Positions 25,008 to 33,276 of a stretch of DNA of 64,000 bases are shown in pieces. The notes beneath the pieces were generated by a model. It saw only the letters and a list, made by a program, of their open reading frames with translations. It ran no database searches and had not been told where the DNA came from. How positions within the stretch are numbered: position 1 is the stretch's first letter; each line of letters starts with the position of its first letter. A program made the translations under genes and the position numbers. The stretch is from Longimicrobium sp. (GTDB taxonomy: Bacteria > Gemmatimonadota > Gemmatimonadetes > Longimicrobiales > Longimicrobiaceae): NCBI RefSeq assembly GCF_035474595.1, contig NZ_DATIND010000005.1:25121-89120 (forward strand), written 5' to 3'.

Positions 25008-25244
25008 TCAGCCGATTTCCTCCGCGGGGTCGCTCATCCCCAGCGCCTCCAGCAGCAGCTCGTGGTCGTCGTGGGCGATGGCGTCGATCTCGATGAAGCC
25101 CAGGCGCACCGGCTCGGCCTCGTCCTCGGGGCAGCGGAAGCGCGCGGCGTAGATGCCGCGCTCGGTGGGCGCGGGGTGGCCGTACAGCACCTCCACCAGC
25201 CAGCTGCGGCCGCGCGCGTCCGGGAAGATCGCCCTGTCCTTCAT
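25008..25244 (-). CDS. 78-residue partner protein of the peptide locus
   Basis: A small acidic protein, MKDRAIFPDARGRSW then LVEVLYGHPAPTERGIYAAR and a C-terminal half PEDEAEPVRLGFIEIDAIA, HDDHELLLEALGMSD. It appears to be a compact alpha/beta protein; no family is recognised. Part of its 3' end is preserved upstream of precursor A as a remnant, so it was part of the duplicated cassette. The ATG at 25244 leaves seven bases after the stop of the lipoprotein gene; an ATG 24 bases upstream would overlap that gene. It could bind the leader or regulate the operon, but this is only context. Confidence 0.6.
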   Translation of the reverse strand: MKDRAIFPDARGRSWLVEVLYGHPAPTERGIYAARFRCPEDEAEPVRLGFIEIDAIAHDDHELLLEALGMSDPAEEIG

Positions 25245-25251
25245 CTCCCCG

Positions 25252-26127
25252 TCATTCTGGATCCCCATCGAGCTGCCGCATGGCGATCCGGCCCGAGTGC
25301 CGGGCATCTCGCGCGGTGCCCGTGAGGATTCCCGCCGCGGGCTGCACCTGGAAGGTGTCGAAGTTCCAGTTCACCTTTCCGCCGCCGGTCTTCACCACGT
25401 CGATGCCGGTAAGGACAAAACTGCCGCCCGGCATCATCTCCACCCGCAACGTCTCCACGTAATCCTCCTCGAAGTAGCGCGCGACCAGGGCGCCATCCTC
25501 ACGCGTGACCACCAGTCGCGTACCTCGGCGACCCATCACGGTACCGCGCCATTCGCCCACCAGCGCGTCCTCCAGCGCGGTGCGCGCGGCCTGCTGCTGA
25601 AGCTCGGCCTGTGCCTGCGCCTCGAGCTGCGCCCGGGCGGCGGCGAGCTGCTGCTGGTACTGGAAATCGCGGTCTTGCACCGAGCCGACGACGATCACCC
25701 GCGCGGCGGTGAAGAAGTCCCTCGGCTGGCCGAGGGCGCGCGTGGGATCGTTCTCCATCTGGAACCTGGTGCTCCAGTCGCCGCCGGTAAACGTGGCGTC
25801 GGCGCGGCCGTACACCGTCTTGAAGTCGCCCCGGTTCCCCGCCTGGCGGATGAAGAGGGTATCGCCCACGCGGTGGTCCTCCACGTAGGTCGGCGCGGTG
25901 AGCGCGATGGTGGCGCGGAAGCGGCCCAGGAAGTGGTCGCGCGCGGCCCCGCGCAGCTGCGACGCCTCGAGGTGGAAGGCCGAGGCGTGCCAGTACGCGG
26001 GGATCTCCACCCCGAAGCGCTCGCGCAGCTGCCCCGCGTCGGGCGGCAGGCGCTCCCTGCAGGCGGCCACGGCCAGCGGCGCGACGAGGCACAGGAAGGA
26101 TGCGGGATGGATGCGGATCTTCATCAT
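25252..26127 (-). CDS. lipoprotein with central coiled coil
   Basis: About 291 residues. A lipoprotein signal (IHPASFLCLVAPLAVAAC) is followed by a domain with FGVEIPAYWHASAFHLEASQ and the beta-rich GDTLFIRQAGNRGDFKTVYG, then a Gln/Ala-rich coiled coil (DFQYQQQLAAARAQLEAQAQ and on), and a C-terminal beta sandwich beginning LVGEWRGTVMGRRGTRLVV with GRIAMRQLDG at the end. The last part resembles lipocalin-like sheets that describe a compound released or bound, but no family is recognised. Two ATG codons in a row (26127, 26124) could start it. It reads into the 78-residue gene with a seven-base gap, so it may be the first gene of that unit. Confidence 0.65.
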   Translation of the reverse strand: MMKIRIHPASFLCLVAPLAVAACRERLPPDAGQLRERFGVEIPAYWHASAFHLEASQLRGAARDHFLGRFRATIALTAPTYVEDHRVGDTLFIRQAGNRGDFKTVYGRADATFTGGDWSTRFQMENDPTRALGQPRDFFTAARVIVVGSVQDRDFQYQQQLAAARAQLEAQAQAELQQQAARTALEDALVGEWRGTVMGRRGTRLVVTREDGALVARYFEEDYVETLRVEMMPGGSFVLTGIDVVKTGGGKVNWNFDTFQVQPAAGILTGTARDARHSGRIAMRQLDGDPE

Positions 26128-26272
26128 CGGAACGCCTGCGGAGGGGCCGGATCGGAGGCCCGAAAAGTGTCGCCCGGGCGCGCCGGGGGCAAGGTGCGGC
26201 GGGGCTGACCGGGTCGAAAGGACGCTCTTCATCACGGCGGGGAATTCCCCGGCTTGTGACAAGGGGCGTTCG

Positions 26273-26512
26273 ATGTTCACTTTGGACGCGAGACGGTCGA
26301 CCATCCATCCTGAACGCATGGAGATTGTCGTGGACGCAGAGGGAGCCGAGACCGATGACGCCGCCGAGCGGGAGCGGATGATCCGCAGACGTGGTGCGGA
26401 GTCGGCGATCACGAAGATCCGCCAGCGGGCGCGGAAGCACGGGCTGGACCGGCTGACCATGGAAGAGATCGACGCCGAAATCGCCGCCGCGCGCGCAGCA
26501 CGCAGGAAGTGA
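26273..26512 (+). CDS. orphan antitoxin-like protein
   Basis: A 79-residue helical protein. The C-terminal part RARKHGLDRLTMEEIDAEIA resembles the tail of small antitoxins that precede PIN-domain toxins. The start at 26273 has AAGGGG seven bases upstream; a start at 26318 is possible but lacks one. No PIN gene follows; the next gene is a DinB protein 88 bases on. It may be a leftover antitoxin or have another partner elsewhere. The antitoxin reading is from remembered similarity and is uncertain. Confidence 0.45.
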   Translation: MFTLDARRSTIHPERMEIVVDAEGAETDDAAERERMIRRRGAESAITKIRQRARKHGLDRLTMEEIDAEIAAARAARRK

Positions 26513-26600
26513 TCATCCTTCCCCTCGCTGACCGAAACCCCGGCCGGGGCACATGCCTTGCCCGAGTGCCATCGGTTACGCACATCGGACGGAGGACGGG

Positions 26601-27119
26601 ATGGAGACGCTGCCGCGCGAGATGGTGATGAAGGCGGTGGGATCGGTGCTGGCGGAGGGGTACGAGGGGCCGCAGGACCCGCGCGGCACCTGGTTCGTGA
26701 ACAACGCGCCCGACGCGGGCTTCCTCGCCACGCTCGATGCGCTGCCGGCGGAGGACGCGTCGCGCGCACCGGGGGCGGGACGCGGCACGGTGGCCGGGCA
26801 CGCGGGGCACCTGCGCTTCTCGCTGGAGGTGTCGCGGCGCTGGGTGCAGGGCGACCGTGGGCCGTTCGAATGGGACCGCAGCTGGGCCGTGCGCGAGGTG
26901 GACGACGCCAGCTGGGCCGAGCTGCGCGCCGGCGTCCGCGAGGCGTACGAAGCCTTCCGCCGCGCGCTGGACGAGGCCGCGGAGCTGGACTTCCTGCGCC
27001 TCGCCGGCGCCATCGGTGCGGTGGCGCACGCGGCGTATCACCTGGGCGCGGTGCGGCAGATGGTGCTGGAGCTGCGCGGCGCTTCGACTCCCGCGGGGGC
27101 GGCGGCGGAGCGCGGATGA
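26601..27119 (+). CDS. DinB-family protein
   Basis: A 172-residue four-helix protein of the DinB/YfiT type. The helices carry His at the places used for the metal site: GHAGHLRFSLEV in the second helix and AHAAYHLGAVRQMVLE in the last. Family members are metal-binding thiol transferases (bacillithiol, mycothiol or others) or stress proteins; the substrate is not known here. GGAGGACGGG lies just before the ATG. Its stop overlaps the start of the kinase gene (ATGA), so the two proteins are made together. Confidence 0.8.
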   Translation: METLPREMVMKAVGSVLAEGYEGPQDPRGTWFVNNAPDAGFLATLDALPAEDASRAPGAGRGTVAGHAGHLRFSLEVSRRWVQGDRGPFEWDRSWAVREVDDASWAELRAGVREAYEAFRRALDEAAELDFLRLAGAIGAVAHAAYHLGAVRQMVLELRGASTPAGAAAERG

Positions 27120-28816
27120 GGCAGCCGTTCGAGCGGGCGCTGGTGGGCCGCACGCTGGCGGGGCGCTACGAGCTGGGCGACGCCATCGGCTCGGGGGGGA
27201 TGAGCGTGGTGTACGCCGGCACCGACCGCGTGCTGGGGCGCGCCGTGGCCGTGAAGGTCGTCGCCCTCCCCTCGGACTCGGAGGAGGTGCGCGCCAACCT
27301 GCGCGAGCGCTTCCGGCGCGAGGCGGGCTCGGCGGCGCGCATCGCCCATCACCCCAACATCGTGCAGGTCTACGACTACGGGACCGACCCCGAGCTGGAC
27401 CTGGACTTCATCGTGATGGAGCTGCTGCGCGGGCGCGACCTGAAGCAGGCGCTGGCGCAGGGCAGCGTTCCCCGCGGCGAGGCGGTGCGCATCCTCCGCG
27501 AGGCGGCGCGCGGGCTGGCGGCCGGCCATCGCGAGGGGATCGTGCACCGCGACGTGAAGCCCGCCAACGTCTTCCTGGTGGGCCAGGACGGGCGCGTGGA
27601 GTACGTGCGCGTGCTGGACTTCGGCATCGCCAAGCCGCTGGAGCCGGACACCGACGACGCGCTGACGCTGACCACCGCGGGGCAGCTCCCGCACTCGCCC
27701 GCGTACGCGTCGCCCGAGGCGCTGGACCCGGATCTGCCCGTCACCCCCGCGAGCGACGTCTACCAGCTGGGGCTGATCGGCTACGAGCTGCTGACGGGCG
27801 ACCGGCCGTACTCCGAGAGCGAGCGGAAGCGCATCCGCGAGGGCGAGGAAGTGCCGCTGGTGGCCACCCCGCGCTGGTCCGCCGTTCCCGCCCCGCTGCG
27901 CGAGGTGATCGAGCGCGCGCTGCGGCTCGATCCCGCCCGGCGCTACCCCGACGCCGCCGCCTTCGCCGACGCGCTGGCGGACGCGGAGGACGCGACGCTC
28001 CTCCATCCCGGCGACGACCACACCGCGTTCATCGCCGCGCCGCCGCTGCCACGCGTCGTCGCGGCGGACCCCGCGCCGGTGGACGCGGCCGCTCCGGCCA
28101 TCGACGCGGGCTCGCCCGAGCCGGTGTCGGACGAGCCGCTGTCCATCCCCTCGCCCATCCGGCCGGGGCGGCGGTGGGCGCCCGCGGTGTGGGGGATCCC
28201 CGTCCTCCTGCTCCTGCTGATCGCGGCGATCTGGGCGTCGCGGCGGCAGCGGGGCGCGCAGGACGCCGCCGTCCGCGCGGACACCGGCGCGGTGGCGGCG
28301 CTGCACGACCGCTTCCTGCGCCTGGAGGGACAGGCCGCCGCCGAGCTCGCGGGCGCCTTCGCCGACACGGCCGACACCGCGCAGGCGCCGCCGCCCGACA
28401 GCGCGAAGACCGACACCCTGTCGCAGGCGATGGACGCCGCGGCCGTGCAGCGCGTGGTGATCGACGTGCACGCGGCGTGGTCGGCCGGCGACCTGGACCG
28501 GATGATGAGCCACTACGCCAGCCGCGCCGACTACTACAACGTGGCGCGCGCGACGCGGCCGTTCATCCGGCGGAAGGTGGCGGAGACGGTGCGCGGCTAT
28601 CCCACGCGCAAGATCACGCTGAACCGGCAGGCGGTGATGATGGTGCAGCCGAACCTGGCGCGCGTGCTGGTGGACAAGGAGTGGGACTTCTCCGGCCGCG
28701 GCAAGCGCTGGTTCGGCTCCATGCGCCAGGAGCTGATGCTCCGCTCGGAGGACGGCACGTGGAAGATCATCTCCGAGAAGGCGGTCGAGATCTACAACGA
28801 CAAGCACACGGGGTAG
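27116..28816 (+). CDS. membrane Ser/Thr protein kinase with NTF2-like sensor
   Basis: A 566-residue Hanks-type kinase. Glycine loop GSGGMSVVY at 25-33, Lys47 (AVAVKVV), catalytic HRDVKPAN at 144-151, DFG at 168-170 and the activation-end SPE near 199-201. One membrane helix follows at about 356-374 (WAPAVWGIPVLLLLLIAAIW), placing the C-terminus outside. There, residues from about 440 form an NTF2/DUF4440-like domain (VVIDVHAAWSAGDLDRMMSH, KRWFGSMRQELMLRSEDGTW). PknB-like kinases usually carry PASTA repeats outside; this one has a different fold, presumably a ligand or stress sensor. Co-translated with the DinB gene. Confidence 0.9.
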   Translation: MRQPFERALVGRTLAGRYELGDAIGSGGMSVVYAGTDRVLGRAVAVKVVALPSDSEEVRANLRERFRREAGSAARIAHHPNIVQVYDYGTDPELDLDFIVMELLRGRDLKQALAQGSVPRGEAVRILREAARGLAAGHREGIVHRDVKPANVFLVGQDGRVEYVRVLDFGIAKPLEPDTDDALTLTTAGQLPHSPAYASPEALDPDLPVTPASDVYQLGLIGYELLTGDRPYSESERKRIREGEEVPLVATPRWSAVPAPLREVIERALRLDPARRYPDAAAFADALADAEDATLLHPGDDHTAFIAAPPLPRVVAADPAPVDAAAPAIDAGSPEPVSDEPLSIPSPIRPGRRWAPAVWGIPVLLLLLIAAIWASRRQRGAQDAAVRADTGAVAALHDRFLRLEGQAAAELAGAFADTADTAQAPPPDSAKTDTLSQAMDAAAVQRVVIDVHAAWSAGDLDRMMSHYASRADYYNVARATRPFIRRKVAETVRGYPTRKITLNRQAVMMVQPNLARVLVDKEWDFSGRGKRWFGSMRQELMLRSEDGTWKIISEKAVEIYNDKHTG

Positions 28817-28845
28817 AGCTCGAACGATTGGCTTCCCTCCCGGGA

Positions 28846-28916
28846 GACGTCATCCTGAGGCCCGCCACACTGTAAACTCCCCCGCCCGATTCTCTGCAGG
28901 CCGAAGGATCTATCGC
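28846..28916 (+). repeat. CATCCTGAGG-type element, copy 2
   Basis: GACGTCATCCTGAGGC to GCAGGCCGAAGGATCTATCG. It begins 29 bases after the kinase stop. Confidence 0.85.
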
Positions 28917-28994
28917 CAGTCCAGCACGTCCGCGGCGGACGCGCACCGCAGGTTTGGCAGCGGCGCGTCTCCCCGGGCTCACGTGCAGGGCGGG

Positions 28995-29064
28995 TATGGA
29001 TCCTTCGGCCTGCAAGCGCTTGCGTGTGTTCAAGTTGCGGCGTGGCCGGCCTCAGGATGACGTC
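28995..29064 (-). repeat. CATCCTGAGG-type element, copy 3
   Basis: Opposite orientation to copy 2. The middle (CTTGCGTG, CAAGTTGCG) resembles copy 1, so sub-types exist. Confidence 0.85.
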
Positions 29065-29294
29065 TTGGGGAGGTCTGGCGCATTGCCGATCACATCATCG
29101 TCCGGCTGTAGATCTTCCCCCATTCGCAGCCCCCGCGGCATTTCATCCTCCCCTCATCTCGCGGCGTCAACCAAACCTCGCAGGGCGGCATCACACGAAC
29201 AGGGCTGGGACAAACGTCGTGTTTGCACGCAACTCGAAAAGATCTTCCCGCGCGGGGGCGCGACTCCATAGCCTTTCCCACCGAGGAGTTCCAC

Positions 29295-29573
29295 ATGAAG
29301 AAGCTCAGGATCGAGGACCTGGCGGTCGAATCGTTCGAGACCGCGAACGTGGCGGGGGGTCGCGGGACCGTGCGCGCTCGCGAGGTCAGCTACCCCGACG
29401 ACAGCTGCGACAGCTACTGCGCGAGCGACTACCCGCGCTACTCGTGCGGCGCGTGCGAGAGCGTGCCCATCATGGAGTGCAACCAGACGAACTATCCGTA
29501 CGGCTGCACCGGCAGCCTGGACTACACCTTCTGCGAGCCCGGCTGCGACACGCAGTACGACATGGGCTGCTGA
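29295..29573 (+). CDS. pinensin-like leader peptide with nine Cys
   Basis: A 92-residue peptide. The leader MKKLRIEDLAVESFE is of the pinensin type used by class II-like lanthipeptides of Bacteroidota and relatives. A second motif RGTVRAREV separates leader and tail. The tail is rich in Cys (nine), Tyr and Asp, with C-x3-C and C-x2-C pairs (DSCDSYC, SCGAC). GAGGAG precedes the ATG. No lanthionine synthetase or other modifying enzyme lies nearby, so it would need an enzyme from elsewhere, or it may be an exported Cys-rich peptide. Identification as a pinensin-family precursor is from the leader only. Confidence 0.72.
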   Translation: MKKLRIEDLAVESFETANVAGGRGTVRAREVSYPDDSCDSYCASDYPRYSCGACESVPIMECNQTNYPYGCTGSLDYTFCEPGCDTQYDMGC

Positions 29574-29603
29574 CGCGGCCGGCCGGGCAGTCGCCAGGGT
29601 GAG

Positions 29604-29643
29604 CGTGCCGCGGGACCGCGCCCCCGCCCCGTCCCGCGGCACG
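29604..29643 (+). terminator. hairpin after the peptide gene
   Basis: A perfect 13-bp stem (29604-29616 with 29631-29643) lies 30 bases after the stop; no T-run directly follows. Confidence 0.5.
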
Positions 29644-29666
29644 GTGCACGAGACAGAGAACCAATC

Positions 29667-29706
29667 GACGCGCGGCTCCAGACCGGGGCCGCGCGTCTTC
29701 GTTTCC
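29667..29706 (+). terminator. second hairpin with T-run
   Basis: A 13-bp stem (29667-29679 with 29685-29697, one G-U pair) followed by TTCGTTTCC. It separates the peptide gene from the converging serine hydrolase gene. Confidence 0.65.
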
Positions 29707-29723
29707 ATCATCCGCCAGCCCGC

Positions 29724-31088
29724 CTACTGCCGCTCGGCGCTGGTATCGATCACCTCGGTGGCGGGGATGGGGGCGTTGCCGGTGACCAGGTTGAAGAGGT
29801 CGCGGCGCACCTTGCGGATGTGGTTGGGCGCCCTGGGCAGATAGGTGCGGTTGGAGAGCAGCACCACCCAGATGCCGCGCTCCGGCTCGATCCACAGCGA
29901 CGTGCCCGTGTAGCCGGTGTGACCGATGGCGTACGGCGGCGTCCTGCACGGCTTCTGGTCCGGCTGCGTGCCCTCGCGGCAGAACGCCTCGAAGCCCAGC
30001 GCGCGCAGCCCCGCCCGCGGCTGCGGCGTCATGAACTCGCGCACCGTGGCCTCCTTCACGATCCGCACCCCGTCCAGCTCGCCGCCGTTGGCCAGCATGG
30101 CCGCCAGCCGCCCCACGTCGCGGCCGGTGGAGAAGAGGCCGGCATTCCCCGTGATCCCCCCCAGCTTGCGCGAGAACGGGTCGTTGGTCTCCCCCGAGAA
30201 CGGCGTTCCGTCTTCCAGCGTGAGCGTGGGCGCGCAGGCGTCGCACGGGCGGCCGGGCTCGAACTGCGTGTGCGTCATCCCCAGCGGCCCCCACACGCGC
30301 CGGCGCAGGAACATCCCCAGCGGCTGGTGCGCGGCGTTGCTGGCGGCGAGGCCCAGGAGAACGAAGCCCACGTCGGAGTACAGCACGTCGTCGCCGGGCT
30401 CGGAGATGAGCTTCACGGTGGAGACCAGGCGGAAGAGCCGGTCTCCCGCGGCGCCGTCTTCCGGGACGGGAACGGCGGCGGGGAGGCCGGCGGTGTGGGT
30501 CATGAGCTGGCGGATGGTGACTTTCTCGCGCCCGCCGCCGGTGAAGTGCGGGAGATAGCGGGCCACGGGGTCGTCCAGCCGCATCTTCCCCTCGTCCACC
30601 AGCACCATCACCGCCACGGTGGTGCCCACGATCTTGGTCAGCGAGGCCAGGTCGTACATCGTCTCGTCCGCGTCCACCGGCGAGGCGAGGCGGCCCCACT
30701 CCAGGCGCCCGATCCCCGTCAGCAGCACCGTCTGCCCGCGCACGCCGACCGCCAGCGCGGCGCCGGGAAAGCCGCCGCGCCGTACCTCCTTCTGCACGAT
30801 CTGCTCGGCGCCGGCCAGCGCGGCGGGGGGGATGACGGTCTGCGGCGCGCGCGACACCTCGCCCGCGCGGATGCGGGGGACGGCGCTGAAGAAGTAGCGC
30901 ACGCGCGGGAAGAAGACGAACGGGTACGCCAGCGCCACCGCGAAGCACGCCAGCATCGCCCACGCGACCACGCGGCGGCGCGTGGAGAAGCGCCGCGGCT
31001 CCGGCTCGTCCGCGTCCCCGCGGCCGATCCCCAGCCAGTCTTCGTCCGGCCGATCTTCTTCCCCTGCTTCGACTTCCCAGTCCTCCAA
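29724..31088 (-). CDS. membrane-anchored beta-lactamase-family serine hydrolase
   Basis: A 454-residue protein with an N-terminal acidic cytoplasmic stretch, one membrane helix (39-60) and an exported hydrolase domain. The nucleophile motif S149-L-T-K152 is in YDLASLTK; the second motif is LYSDVGF and the third GHTGYTG. These are the class C beta-lactamase/esterase/penicillin-binding motifs. Possible substrates include peptidoglycan peptides or esters. There is no ATG at the right place; TTG at 31088 is preceded by GAGGAA at a suitable distance and is taken as start. It follows the glycosyltransferase gene on the same strand. Confidence 0.83.
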   Translation of the reverse strand: MEDWEVEAGEEDRPDEDWLGIGRGDADEPEPRRFSTRRRVVAWAMLACFAVALAYPFVFFPRVRYFFSAVPRIRAGEVSRAPQTVIPPAALAGAEQIVQKEVRRGGFPGAALAVGVRGQTVLLTGIGRLEWGRLASPVDADETMYDLASLTKIVGTTVAVMVLVDEGKMRLDDPVARYLPHFTGGGREKVTIRQLMTHTAGLPAAVPVPEDGAAGDRLFRLVSTVKLISEPGDDVLYSDVGFVLLGLAASNAAHQPLGMFLRRRVWGPLGMTHTQFEPGRPCDACAPTLTLEDGTPFSGETNDPFSRKLGGITGNAGLFSTGRDVGRLAAMLANGGELDGVRIVKEATVREFMTPQPRAGLRALGFEAFCREGTQPDQKPCRTPPYAIGHTGYTGTSLWIEPERGIWVVLLSNRTYLPRAPNHIRKVRRDLFNLVTGNAPIPATEVIDTSAERQ

Positions 31089-31155
31089 ACCGTTCCTCGC
31101 CGCTGCGTGTCTCGCATCTCCCCACGCGTTTGCCTACGCAGACGGCGCGCCGCGG

Positions 31156-32922
31156 CTACGGAGCGGGCGCGGCGGGCGGCGGCGCTGCGGGCGCGGGAGC
31201 CGGCGACGGGGGCTGCGGCGGGGCGTCGCACACGCGGAAGGCGTTCTCCGCCACGCCGGTGCGCGTGGGCGCGCTGGGCTCCAGCCGCAGCACGGCGGCG
31301 TTCTCCAGCGTCAGCCCCTTCACCACGCAGAACTTGTCGCGCGCGGCGAGCAGCACGGGATGGAGGTAGAGCGGCGCCAGGTCGGGGATGCGGTCGAACA
31401 CCACGTAGCGCGCGCCGGCGTCGCGCGCGGCGGCGAAGAAGGTGTCGGCCCGCGCGCTCATCGGGTACGTGCGCCCGGGATAGCCGGTGAGCGCGTAGAA
31501 GAGCGTCGCCTTGCGCGAGAGCACGACCGAGCCGGCGGGGAGCTGGCCGCGCGTCATGTCCGCCACCGTCATGAAGTCGTGGTACTCCTGCGTCATGCAG
31601 CGGTAGCGGTCGCCGTGCAGGTACTCGCGCGTGCACATCGAGCCGATCTCGCCGATGCGCACCACGCCCGGCGCGGCCAGCATCAGCAGCACCGCCGCGC
31701 CCACCGCGGGCGAGAGCAGCGCCGCCCGCGGCTTCCCCAGCGCCTCCAGGCCGCCGCGCACCGCCTCGGCCGCGTAGCACAGCAGGAGCGGGTAGAGGGG
31801 AAGGATGAAGCGCTCGCCGGACCACGTGGCCGGCCAGATCAGGAGGAGGACCAGGTAGACGGGCACCCAGAACTCCGCCAGCCCCGGGCGCCCCAGCCGC
31901 CGCCCCCATCCGGCCGCCGCCAGCACCATCACCATGCCGCCCAGGATCCAGCGGTTCTCGCCGTTCCAGGTGAGCAGGATAGGCAGGTGCATCCCCTGGT
32001 AGCGCAGCAGGTTGGACGCCATCCGCCGGAGCATGTCGAGCGGGCCGATGTTCCCCAGCGCCGGGCGGTACGGGTCGATCGCCCACAGGTGGCTGAGGTA
32101 CCCCGGCGCGCCGTAGAGCCGCCCGCGCAGCCACCACGCGAAGGCCAGCGGGAGGAAGACGGCCAGCAGCAGCGCCAGGTCTCGCCACTTGCGCCGCCAC
32201 CCCAGCCACGCCGCGGCGGCCACGACCAGCGGGAGCCCGGCGGCGCGCGTGAAGTTGCCGAGGACGACGGAGACGATCAGCAGCGCCAGCCAGCGCCCGT
32301 GGTGCCGCTCGCGCCCCGGCTCGCCCTCCGCCTCCGGGGCGCCCGCGAGGTGGGTGGACGCCCAGAGCGCCAGCAGGGTGAACGCCCACGCGGGAACGTC
32401 GGAGAGCTCCCAGTGCGCCTGCTCCAGCACGCCGGGGCTGATGGCCAGCACCAGCCCGGCGGCCAGCGCGATCCCCGGCGTGGAGGTGCGCCGCAGCCAC
32501 AGGTACGCCAAGCCGATGCAGACGAACGAGAACGCCATCACCGTGGCCTTCAGCACGAACCAGCCGTGCAGCCCCAGCAGCGACAGGAAGGCGATGATCG
32601 CCGGCCACACCGGCGGATACTGCGTGTGCGGCCGCGCGGCCGGGTCCCACAGCTCCAGGTAGGCGTGGCGCTCCACCAGCGACCGCGCGAGCGCCACGTA
32701 CGCAGCGTTGTCGCCGCCGATGTGCGGCGTGGGGTTGAAGGCGGGGATGGCGAACGCGAGGTGCACCAGCGCCAGCGCGAGCGCCACCTTCCACGGCGAC
32801 GCCGTCAGGACGCGCTCGAGCGCGGAAAACAGCGACGGCGCCGGAGTCTTCGTGGCGGGCTGCGCGGGCTGGCCGCGGTCCGGGCGGCGGCCCTTGCTGC
32901 GGCTGCGGGTGGTGTTGGGCAC
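31156..32922 (-). CDS. polytopic membrane glycosyltransferase (GT39/ArnT-like)
   Basis: A 588-residue protein with about ten to twelve hydrophobic segments. After the first membrane helix the loop FNPTPHIGGDNAAYVALARS has the acidic residue placement used by lipid-linked sugar transferases of the GT-C fold, and it is followed by TQYPPVWPAI as in the family. The periplasmic C-terminal domain ends in a Pro/Ala tail. Such enzymes move mannose, arabinose or other sugars from a polyprenyl carrier to protein or lipid; the acceptor is unknown. Two hydrophilic loops contain Cys (GSMCTREYLHGDRYRCMTQ). It lies upstream of the serine hydrolase gene. Confidence 0.75.
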   Translation of the reverse strand: MPNTTRSRSKGRRPDRGQPAQPATKTPAPSLFSALERVLTASPWKVALALALVHLAFAIPAFNPTPHIGGDNAAYVALARSLVERHAYLELWDPAARPHTQYPPVWPAIIAFLSLLGLHGWFVLKATVMAFSFVCIGLAYLWLRRTSTPGIALAAGLVLAISPGVLEQAHWELSDVPAWAFTLLALWASTHLAGAPEAEGEPGRERHHGRWLALLIVSVVLGNFTRAAGLPLVVAAAAWLGWRRKWRDLALLLAVFLPLAFAWWLRGRLYGAPGYLSHLWAIDPYRPALGNIGPLDMLRRMASNLLRYQGMHLPILLTWNGENRWILGGMVMVLAAAGWGRRLGRPGLAEFWVPVYLVLLLIWPATWSGERFILPLYPLLLCYAAEAVRGGLEALGKPRAALLSPAVGAAVLLMLAAPGVVRIGEIGSMCTREYLHGDRYRCMTQEYHDFMTVADMTRGQLPAGSVVLSRKATLFYALTGYPGRTYPMSARADTFFAAARDAGARYVVFDRIPDLAPLYLHPVLLAARDKFCVVKGLTLENAAVLRLEPSAPTRTGVAENAFRVCDAPPQPPSPAPAPAAPPPAAPAP

Positions 32923-33005
32923 TGCCGGGCGGAGATGGATGGGAACGGGCGGTGGGTTACGGCTGAAACGTAACGATCGGGCGGGGATGGGGCGAGAGTG
33001 GGGAG

Positions 33006-33113
33006 AAGTGCTGAGTCCTAAGTGCTAAGTCCTAAGTGCTAAGTGCTAAGTGCTGAGTGCTGAGTGCTGAGTGCTGAGTGCTGAGTGCTGAGTGCTGAGT
33101 GCTGAGTGCCAAG
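33006..33113. repeat. array of about fifteen 7-bp units
   Basis: Units AGTGCTG, AGTGCTA and AGTCCTA, gradually changing from one to another along the array. No spacers, so not a CRISPR. Confidence 0.95.
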
Positions 33114-33134
33114 TTGCCTGGTACCGCACGGAGA

Positions 33135-33204
33135 GACGTCATCCTGAGGCCGGCCACACTGTCGTTGCACCCGCACGGGCGGTTGCAGGCCGAAGGATCC
33201 ATAA
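33135..33204 (+). repeat. CATCCTGAGG-type element, copy 4
   Basis: GACGTCATCCTGAGGCCGGC at the start, TTGCAGGCCGAAGGATCC at the end. It lies 21 bases after the 7-bp array. Confidence 0.85.
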
Positions 33205-33276
33205 GCAAGGCCGCACGTGCGCCTTCGGATCTGCACGATCGGACGCCGAAATGGATATATGGGTGATGGGGAGGAT

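Larger units (their letters stand above)
28817..29294. other. spacer with two opposed palindromic elements
   Basis: No gene is supported in this 478-base region. Two copies of the CATCCTGAGG-type element face each other about 78 bases apart, followed by the presumed promoter region of the peptide at 29295. Confidence 0.55.
32923..33276. other. spacer with array and palindromic element
   Basis: No gene is supported. It holds the 7-bp array and a CATCCTGAGG-type element, in that order, after the gene ending at 33277. Confidence 0.55.

Noticed and set aside
33006..33113. CRISPR array
   Set aside because: Units of 7 bp with no spacers and gradual unit change; no cas gene nearby.
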